Below are positions 35,732 to 41,970 of a stretch of 64,000 nucleotides of DNA, one piece after another. This DNA is from Deltaproteobacteria bacterium (GTDB taxonomy: Bacteria > Desulfobacterota > Desulfobulbia > Desulfobulbales > Desulfurivibrionaceae). Made by a program: the position numbers and the translations under genes. Positions within the stretch are counted from its first letter, which is position 1, and each line of letters opens with the position of its first letter. The notes beneath the pieces were generated by a model. That model was not told where the DNA came from. It saw nothing but the letters and a program-made list of their open reading frames with translations, and made no database searches. The stretch spans positions 1 to 64,000 of the forward strand of contig DUZW01000009.1 in the NCBI GenBank assembly GCA_013349295.1, written 5' to 3'.

Positions 35732-37012
35732 TTACTGGGCGTTACGCTTACGGAATTCCTTAACATCACGCTCAAAACCGCCTTCAACCTCGTCTTCCTG
35801 CCAGAACACATAGGGGTTGGAACGAGGCTCCTTGATATGTTGCGGAACGGGCGTAACTTCCATTACCTTCAGGAAGGTGGGCAGACCGACACGCATGATG
35901 GTCTCACCAACACGCTCACGGTTTTTGCCGACTTCCATCCACCAATCCCAGATCTTCTCGATCACTTCGATGACTTCTTCGAACTCAGTCTCAGGATTAA
36001 CATCGATAAAAGGAATGGTCATGGTAGCGAACTGGGCGCCGTCAAGAATCGGGGCCTTGGCGCCGACACAGATGGTTGCTCCCTGCTTGAGACCGGGACG
36101 CAGCGCACGAGGCATTACGTTGATGCAATGCATGCAACGGGTGCACTCGGAGTTGTCGATCTTAAGGGTATCGCCTTCCATCCACATGCATTCGGTGGGA
36201 CAGAGATCAAGAACCTCTTTCTTGATGTCGAACTTGCCCCAATCCTTGCCGGAGTGAGCGCCGGCATTGGGAATGAACTCACCGCTGATGTAACCCTTAA
36301 CCGCAGCCTGATCGATGCGGATGTCGTCGCGCCAGGTGCCGATAACAGCAAAGTCGGAACGGGCGATGGCGGCAACGCAATCGTTGGGGCAACCGGAAAA
36401 CTTAAATTTGAACTTATAAGGGAAAGCCGGACGATGGATCTCGTCCTGGTAATGCATGGTCAGGTGGTGACAGAGAGCCTGGGTGTCATAGCAACCCCAC
36501 TCGCAACGAGCCCGGCCAAGGCAGCACTCGGGAGTACGAAGGTTGGAGCCGGAACCGCCGAGATCCTGATTCAGATCGTGGGTCAGTTCGTAGAACAGGG
36601 GCTCCAGGTTCGGGGTGGTGGTGCCGAGAAGAACCAAGTCGCCGGTGGACCCGTGCATGTTGGTCATACCGGAACCGTATTTCTCCCAGAGGTTGCAGAT
36701 GTCGCGAAGCTTCGCGCTGCTGTAAAACTTACTGGAAGGCTGGTTCAAACGTACGGTGTGAAAATGAGCCACACCGGGAAACTGATCCGGCACATCCGAG
36801 TACCGGCCGACAATACCGCCACCGTAACCGAAAACACCGACGATACCGCCGTGTTTCCAATGAGTAATTCTGTCCTTAAAAGACAGCTCAAGCTGACCCA
36901 AAATGTCAAAACACTCGGGTTTTTTCTCTGCCTGACGCTTCAGGTCAGTGACGAAACTCGGCCACGGGCCTTTTTCGAGCTCGTCCAACAAAGGCGTATC
37001 ATGCTTCGGCAT
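35732..37012 (-). CDS. dsrA: Dissimilatory sulfite reductase, alpha subunit
   Basis: A 426-residue subunit; with DsrB it forms the alpha2-beta2 enzyme that reduces sulfite to a DsrC-bound trisulfide. Sirohaem/Fe-S ligands are in TPECCLGRARCEWGCYD and FKFSGCPNDC, and the ferredoxin part has CPTEC and CTRCMHCINVMPRAL. The sequence type is that of the reductive bacterial enzyme, since dsrD accompanies it. GGGAGG precedes the ATG. DsrC and DsrMKJOP are not in this window. Confidence 0.98.
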   Translation of the reverse strand: MPKHDTPLLDELEKGPWPSFVTDLKRQAEKKPECFDILGQLELSFKDRITHWKHGGIVGVFGYGGGIVGRYSDVPDQFPGVAHFHTVRLNQPSSKFYSSAKLRDICNLWEKYGSGMTNMHGSTGDLVLLGTTTPNLEPLFYELTHDLNQDLGGSGSNLRTPECCLGRARCEWGCYDTQALCHHLTMHYQDEIHRPAFPYKFKFKFSGCPNDCVAAIARSDFAVIGTWRDDIRIDQAAVKGYISGEFIPNAGAHSGKDWGKFDIKKEVLDLCPTECMWMEGDTLKIDNSECTRCMHCINVMPRALRPGLKQGATICVGAKAPILDGAQFATMTIPFIDVNPETEFEEVIEVIEKIWDWWMEVGKNRERVGETIMRVGLPTFLKVMEVTPVPQHIKEPRSNPYVFWQEDEVEGGFERDVKEFRKRNAQ

Positions 37013-37167
37013 TGTCGATTCCTCCCTTACTAAGGTAAATTAAATAGGTTTCTAATAAATAAACCGTTCGCCCAGCATCGTTATTTCCAACTCGCAGCAC
37101 TGAGGGGGCTTTCGAGGCAAGGCGATTGTAACTACATGTAAAATGTGAACAGTGATTCAGTCAGAGG

Positions 37168-37196
37168 ACCATAGCCAGTGCCGCACTCTTTGTCAA
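37168..37196 (-). promoter_or_regulatory. Promoter of the dsrABD operon
   Basis: On the minus strand TTGACA (37191-37196), a 17-bp spacer and TATGGT (37168-37173). The leader to dsrA is about 155 bases. The rest of 37013-37470 shows only the partial repeat at 37401-37453. Confidence 0.65.
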
Positions 37197-37400
37197 TAAA
37201 AAATGATATGTTTCCAGCCGGTGTTTTCATCTCCGCGCCCATTTCTTGTTTTCCTTAACCCACTGGCCTTACCGGTCTAATTTAGCGAGACATTACAAGG
37301 ACCGCAACATCCTTTTTTGTGCCTGTTTTCTCCCGGTCGGACATTCCCACGAAGGTGTTTATCTCCTCTTTTTTTTCCTGTACATTGTAGGCACTATTCA

Positions 37401-37453
37401 GGAGCCGTTCTTGTCATTCAAACGACGCCAAATGTATTTTTTTCAACGGCTAA
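37401..37453 (+). repeat. Dispersed palindromic repeat, partial copy F (tail only)
   Basis: CCGTTCTTGTCATTCAAACG followed by TATTTTTTTCAACGGCTAAC matches the conserved tail of the family, but the palindromic part is missing apart from GGAGCC. It lies in the leader of the DUF134 gene. Confidence 0.45.
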
Positions 37454-37470
37454 CTCGCGAGGAAGCTCCC

Positions 37471-37776
37471 ATGCCAAGACCCAAAAAAATACGTCACTGC
37501 GAAGGGCAGAGATGCGGCAAAGCCTTCAAGCCCGCCCGCATCCCTTTGGCGGAATTGAGCCACATCCCTCTTCTTCAGGATGAGCTGGAAGCCTTGCGGC
37601 TCTGCGATCTACAGGGCTTGACCCAGGAGCAGGCAGGAAACAAAATGGGAATTTCACGGGGAACGGTACAGAGAATTCTGACCTCGGCCCGGCACAAGGT
37701 TGCCCAGGCGCTGGTGGAAGGGGCTGCCCTCATCATCGAAGACAGCCCCGCACTCCAAAATGAGATGAAGAGGTAA
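37471..37776 (+). CDS. DUF134 HTH regulator
   Basis: A 101-residue DNA-binding protein. MPRPKKIRHCEGQRCGKAFKP is the DUF134 N-terminus, followed by a sigma-factor-like HTH (GLTQEQAGNKMGISRGTVQRIL). Family members usually accompany NifX/NifB-domain proteins, and one is encoded convergently 2 bp away. GAGG lies 9 bases before the ATG. What it regulates is not known. Confidence 0.88.
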   Translation: MPRPKKIRHCEGQRCGKAFKPARIPLAELSHIPLLQDELEALRLCDLQGLTQEQAGNKMGISRGTVQRILTSARHKVAQALVEGAALIIEDSPALQNEMKR

Positions 37777-37778
37777 GC

Positions 37779-38183
37779 TCAGTGCCCTGCCCCATGACAG
37801 TTGCCGTGTCCCTGGCAGGCCTGGGTGGGATCCATCAGGATCAGCTTGTTTTCGACCATGCCCGCGACAACCTCGGCAACCGTTTCAAAGGCATGACGGG
37901 CGGCAAAATACACATCAATACCGACTTGGGCGAATCCCTGTAACGGCCTCGCCCCCATGCCCGCCACGAGAACGACCTGAACACCATGCTCTTTCAGCAT
38001 ACCCACCGGCTCCATGCAGCCACCGGCGCCATGCTCGACACTGACAACCGTATTCACGCCGACAACCTTGCCGTTTTCCAAGTCGACCAGGGTAAAGAGG
38101 TCGCAATGCCCGAAGTGCTCGGAACGTTCACCCTCAAGTCCGCCAGGGTTGTTTGATGGAACCGCAATTCTTTTCTTGTCCAT
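37779..38183 (-). CDS. NifX/NifB-type dinitrogenase iron-molybdenum cofactor-binding domain protein
   Basis: A 134-residue protein with the fold of NifX, NifY and the NifB C-terminus: IAVPSNN at the start, SEHFGHCDLFTLVD, an Fe-S/cofactor-type HGAGGCMEPVGMLKEHGV loop and GMGARPLQGFAQVGI. The His/Cys-rich end CQGHGNCHGAGH may hold a metal. Outside nif clusters such proteins are of unknown role. AAGGAG precedes the ATG. Its tail-to-tail placement with DUF134 is a recurrent pairing. Confidence 0.88.
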   Translation of the reverse strand: MDKKRIAVPSNNPGGLEGERSEHFGHCDLFTLVDLENGKVVGVNTVVSVEHGAGGCMEPVGMLKEHGVQVVLVAGMGARPLQGFAQVGIDVYFAARHAFETVAEVVAGMVENKLILMDPTQACQGHGNCHGAGH

Positions 38184-38232
38184 AAGCTGACTCCTTCCGT
38201 CTTCAGACGTGTTTCTTTTTTTCTTCCCTTTT

Positions 38233-39219
38233 CTATTCCGCGCTGGGCGCCGGCCCGAAAATCCTGTCGCTGAACTTCACATACCAGGCTGCGGACTGGA
38301 CCTGAACGATATAAGATACCGCGATCACCAGGGCAGCATCCGCCCCCTTGCTTCCGAAGGCATTGATGGCGATAGCCAGAGCGATGGAAAGGTTTCGCAT
38401 CACCGTCCCGTACACCAAGGCGATGGCATCGCCGCGATTAAAAAATACCCTGCCGACCATGGTACTCAGACCGAAATTAAACACATACATAATGAGCAGC
38501 GGCATAAAAATACCGCCCAGAATTCCAGGATTCTCCGAGATTCCCTTAGCCTTCAGGGCAATGGCCACAAAAACAATACCCAGCACCCCCACCGTAGACA
38601 AGGAGGGGAAACGGGATGCCCAGGTTTGCTTGAATTCCTGCATCCCATATTTTCTCAAAAACATCTGCCGGGTAAGATAGCCCAGAAACATGGGCAAAAA
38701 AACAATGACAAGTATCTGTTTGACCACCAGCATCAGGTCAATATCGACCCTGGCGCCCATGAGCCCCTGCACATAGAAAGGTGTGGCCAGCGACCCCAGG
38801 GTCAAACCGATGACGGTCATATTGACGGCGGCGGCCAGATTCCCCTTGGCAAATCCTGTCCAGGAAATGGTCATGCCGCTGGTTGGCAACAGGGAGGCAA
38901 GGAGCAGGCCCAGTGCCATATAAGGTTGGTCCCGGAAAAAAATAAGCCCCAGGCCATAGGCGATAAAAGGTACAACGGCAAAATTGACGACCTGGGCAAA
39001 AAGCTGCAACCTGACATTTTTGATCCCGTCCTGCAAGGACCTGATGTTCAAAGTCACCATCATGGGGTAGACCATAAGAAAGGTGAATGGCAAAATCAGG
39101 GCCTTAAGCGCGTACAAAGATGCGGAAACAGCGCTGAGCCCGAACAAATATCCCGCCGCCATCATGGCCGGGATGAGCACAACCAACCGCTTGTTGAGTT
39201 TGATCAAAAAATTCCACAT
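38233..39219 (-). CDS. ACR3/BASS-superfamily transporter (possible arsenite efflux)
   Basis: A 328-residue inner-membrane carrier with about ten TM helices. ASLLPTSGMTISWTGFAKGN and VMRNLSIALAIAINAFG are the conserved helix-break motifs of the bile acid/sodium symporter and ACR3 superfamily. The ACR3 Cys in the fourth helix is not evident, so arsenite as substrate is uncertain. The gene is preceded by a sigma-70-type promoter and a 22-bp palindrome centred on CATATG (39440-39461), suggesting ArsR-type control. No arsC or arsR is adjacent. Confidence 0.82.
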   Translation of the reverse strand: MWNFLIKLNKRLVVLIPAMMAAGYLFGLSAVSASLYALKALILPFTFLMVYPMMVTLNIRSLQDGIKNVRLQLFAQVVNFAVVPFIAYGLGLIFFRDQPYMALGLLLASLLPTSGMTISWTGFAKGNLAAAVNMTVIGLTLGSLATPFYVQGLMGARVDIDLMLVVKQILVIVFLPMFLGYLTRQMFLRKYGMQEFKQTWASRFPSLSTVGVLGIVFVAIALKAKGISENPGILGGIFMPLLIMYVFNFGLSTMVGRVFFNRGDAIALVYGTVMRNLSIALAIAINAFGSKGADAALVIAVSYIVQVQSAAWYVKFSDRIFGPAPSAE

Positions 39220-39439
39220 GGGGATATTCCTCGCCTCATCAAATTAAAAAAAGCCAGTCATTCAGGTTGGTGCGTCGCATCAAGCATCCCGCGAAGCACC
39301 AGGAAGGATCAGCCGGAGAACCGTTTGAAATCATCTGGACACTTGCCGAGTTCAGCTCGATCCGAATCTTTCCGGTTCAAGCTGCTACCCTTTCATTCTT
39401 CCTATTTTTTTTAAAACTTCAGAGAAATGCACCGGCCTC

Positions 39440-39485
39440 ATTATGTGCATATGCTCACAATAAGCCGGAGAAAACCGCGTGTCAA
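39440..39485 (-). promoter_or_regulatory. Promoter with palindromic operator for the ACR3/BASS gene
   Basis: On the minus strand TTGACA (39480-39485), a 17-bp spacer and TATTGT (39457-39462). The 22-bp imperfect palindrome at 39440-39461 (ATTGTGAGCAT/ATGCACATAAT, 9 of 11 positions paired) overlaps the -10 box. The CATATG centre resembles ArsR/SmtB operators. The stretch 39220-39439 holds no gene. Confidence 0.6.
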
Positions 39486-39534
39486 GCCGGGAATTAAGCA
39501 AAAAAGAAAACATTTAAACACCCACCCGAAAGGT

Positions 39535-39568
39535 TTGACAGACAGCGCCAATCGCGATAGGCTATCGC
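39535..39568 (+). promoter_or_regulatory. Promoter with overlapping inverted repeat for the CoA-disulfide reductase gene
   Basis: TTGACA (39535-39540), a 17-bp spacer and TAGGCT (39558-39563). A perfect 7-bp inverted repeat, GCGATAG-G-CTATCGC (39554-39568), covers the -10 box and is a likely repressor site. Confidence 0.6.
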
Positions 39569-39621
39569 ACATTCGCGCGACCTAATCAACTATACTCACT
39601 CTTTATATAAGGACAGTTGCC

Positions 39622-41346
39622 ATGGGGAAAAAAATCGTAATCATCGGCGGTGTTGCCGCCGGACCAAAATCCGCCTGCCGGGTTAAACGCCTCATGCCCG
39701 ATGCCGAGGTGACCATCATCGATCAGGACAGCCTTATCTCCTACGGAGGCTGCGGCATCCCCTACTATGTTTCCGGCGATGTCTCCGATGAAAAGGAGTT
39801 GCGAAACACCAGCTTCCACATGACCAGGGATGAGTCTTTTTTTCTCAAGGCCAAGGGGGTCACCGCCAGAACCAACACCCTGGTCCTGGCCATCGACCGC
39901 AGGGAGAAGCTCGTGCTCGTTGAAGATATCACCTCCGGCGTACAAGAAAGCATACCCTACGACAATCTGGTCATTGCCACCGGCGCCCGACCCAATGTCC
40001 TGCCCATTCCCGGCGCGGAACTGGACGGAGTCTTTACCATCAGCGATCTGCACAAGGCTATTGCCATCAAGGAGCGGATCGCCAGGGGCGAAGTGAGCCG
40101 CGCGGTGGTCATCGGCGGCGGCGCCATCGGCATTGAAATGGCCGAGGCCTTCACCGACCTGTGGGGAATCGACACCACCATCCTCGAGTTCATGCCCCAG
40201 GTTCTGCCCCGGCTGGTTGACTGGGATTTTGCCCGAATGCTGGAAACCCACCTCCGGGAAAGCGGGGTGACGGTGTTCACCGGCGAGGGTGCCTCGGCCA
40301 TTGAAGGGAAAGACGGCAAGGTCTGCCGGGTTGTTACCCCCAAACGGACCCTGGAGGCAGATCTGGTCGTGATGGCCGTGGGCGTCCGGGCGAGAAGCGA
40401 ACTGGCCCAAGCCGCCGGACTTCTCGTTTCAGCCATGGGCAATATCGTGGTCAACGAACGGATGCAGACCTCGGACCCAAACATCTACGCGGCAGGAGAC
40501 TGTATCGAGGTGAAAAATATCATCACCGGCAAAGGCTCCATAGCCCCCATGGGCTCGCTGGCCAATCGCGAAGGAAGAATCGTGGGGGACAATCTGGCAG
40601 GCATCCCCACCAAATACAAGGGCTGGATCGGCAGCTTCATCATGAAGGCCTTTGAACGCAGCATCGCCGCCACAGGCCTTTCCCTCGACGCGGCCTTGGC
40701 CGAGGGCTTTGCCGCCGCGGCCGTGACTACCGCCCAGTCCGACCGGGCTCATTTTTTTCCCAGCCAGGCCGTTATTCCGCTTCGTCTCATCTTTGACACC
40801 AAGACCCGCAAGGTTCTCGGCTGCCAGGGCTTCGGCCCCATGAGCGACGCAGTGCTGGCCCGAATCGATGCTGCCGCAGGCATCATCGGCCAAGGCGGCA
40901 CCATCGACGACATCAGCCAGCTGGAAATGGCCTACGCTCCGCCTTTTGCCACGGCCCTCGACGCCCTGAACGCCACGGCCAACGTGGCCGACAATCTGGC
41001 CGCCGGACGGCTGCGCTACGTGAGCACCAGGGACTTTCTCAACTGGATGGACAATTTTTCCAGCCAACCGGACTGGGTGGCCCTCGACCTCCGCCACCCC
41101 AACGAGGCTGGGGTCTTTGTCAAAAAATACGGCAAGGACAGATGGCACTCCATCCCCTACATCGAAATCCGGGAGCGCTATCAGGAGTTGCCCAAGAACA
41201 AGACCATGCTCATCATCTGCGATGCGGGCACCCGCTCTTCCGAAATCCAGATCATCCTGGATCATGTGGGGCTTGCCGACAATCTGGTTCTGGGCGGCGG
41301 CTTCAATCTCATCCGCAGAATGGGCGTGGACTGGTGGCCCAACTGA
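39622..41346 (+). CDS. CoA-disulfide reductase-like flavoprotein fused to a rhodanese domain
   Basis: A 574-residue flavoenzyme. FAD- and NAD(P)H-binding GxGxxG-type motifs are IIGGVAAGPKSA and VVIGGGAIGIEMAEAF, with AAGDC near residue 293. The redox Cys is C44 in YGGCGIPYY, the single-Cys site of CoA-disulfide and NAD(P)H:sulfur/persulfide reductases. Residues about 460-574 are a rhodanese domain with C533 in IICDAGTRSSE. Such fusions reduce CoA or protein persulfides, polysulfide or sulfur. AAGGA precedes the ATG, and a promoter with an operator-like repeat lies upstream. Confidence 0.92.
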   Translation: MGKKIVIIGGVAAGPKSACRVKRLMPDAEVTIIDQDSLISYGGCGIPYYVSGDVSDEKELRNTSFHMTRDESFFLKAKGVTARTNTLVLAIDRREKLVLVEDITSGVQESIPYDNLVIATGARPNVLPIPGAELDGVFTISDLHKAIAIKERIARGEVSRAVVIGGGAIGIEMAEAFTDLWGIDTTILEFMPQVLPRLVDWDFARMLETHLRESGVTVFTGEGASAIEGKDGKVCRVVTPKRTLEADLVVMAVGVRARSELAQAAGLLVSAMGNIVVNERMQTSDPNIYAAGDCIEVKNIITGKGSIAPMGSLANREGRIVGDNLAGIPTKYKGWIGSFIMKAFERSIAATGLSLDAALAEGFAAAAVTTAQSDRAHFFPSQAVIPLRLIFDTKTRKVLGCQGFGPMSDAVLARIDAAAGIIGQGGTIDDISQLEMAYAPPFATALDALNATANVADNLAAGRLRYVSTRDFLNWMDNFSSQPDWVALDLRHPNEAGVFVKKYGKDRWHSIPYIEIRERYQELPKNKTMLIICDAGTRSSEIQIILDHVGLADNLVLGGGFNLIRRMGVDWWPN

Positions 41347-41372
41347 TTTCTCCAGCTTCCCCACGATGGAGG

Positions 41373-41945
41373 ATGACCGTCGGCCCAATCCCCATGGCGG
41401 TCACCCTCCTGTTCTGTCTGCTTATCGCAGGGACGGCTTCCGCGACCAACGCCCAGGCAAAAACAAAAGTCCCCGCCCCTCAACCCGGCGCAGTCCGGGC
41501 CGTAGCCGATTCCGCCTATGGCGACACCCTGGCCGCGCTGATCACAAACGCCAGACAACGCATTGATCTCTCCATGTTTCTCTTCAAAACAACCCCGGCC
41601 AGTGACAACCGACCGACAGGGCTCGTAAGGGATCTGGTGGCGGCCAGACAACGGGGGGTAACGGTCCGGGTTATCCTGGAATATTCCAAGCATGACCAAA
41701 CGCTCAACCGGGCGAACCATGAGACGGCCCAAGCCCTGAAAAAAGGCGGAGTCGCGGTTTTTTTCGACTCCGCCGGCCGCACCAATCATACCAAGCTGGC
41801 TGTCGTCGATCGACGTTACTGCCTGGTGGGAAGTCACAATCTCACGCAGTCGGCCCTCATGCACAACCACGAGTTTTCCCTGCTGCTTGACAACCCGGCC
41901 CTTGCCGAGGAGATTCTGGCCTACATGGAGACAATCCTGCAGTAA
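41373..41945 (+). CDS. Exported phospholipase-D-like nuclease (single HKD)
   Basis: A 190-residue protein with signal peptide MAVTLLFCLLIAGTASATNA and one HKD motif, HTKLAVVDRRYCLVGSHNLT, as in the Nuc-type endonucleases that work as dimers. The core ITNARQRIDLSMFLFKT and VRVILEYS is typical. The start at 41373 is tentative (the purine-rich site is very close); 41394 is an alternative nearer the signal peptide. It begins 26 bp after the flavoprotein gene, so co-transcription is likely but a functional link is not. Confidence 0.85.
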   Translation: MTVGPIPMAVTLLFCLLIAGTASATNAQAKTKVPAPQPGAVRAVADSAYGDTLAALITNARQRIDLSMFLFKTTPASDNRPTGLVRDLVAARQRGVTVRVILEYSKHDQTLNRANHETAQALKKGGVAVFFDSAGRTNHTKLAVVDRRYCLVGSHNLTQSALMHNHEFSLLLDNPALAEEILAYMETILQ

Positions 41946-41970
41946 CATCCCTGCGTCAAGCTGCTGCTTT

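Noticed and set aside
36900..37012. Possible programmed frameshift or split in dsrA
   Set aside because: DsrA is a single complete frame of normal length with all ligand motifs.
35708..37033. A 441-codon plus-strand frame across dsrA
   Set aside because: It is antisense to dsrA and has no domain or ribosome site.
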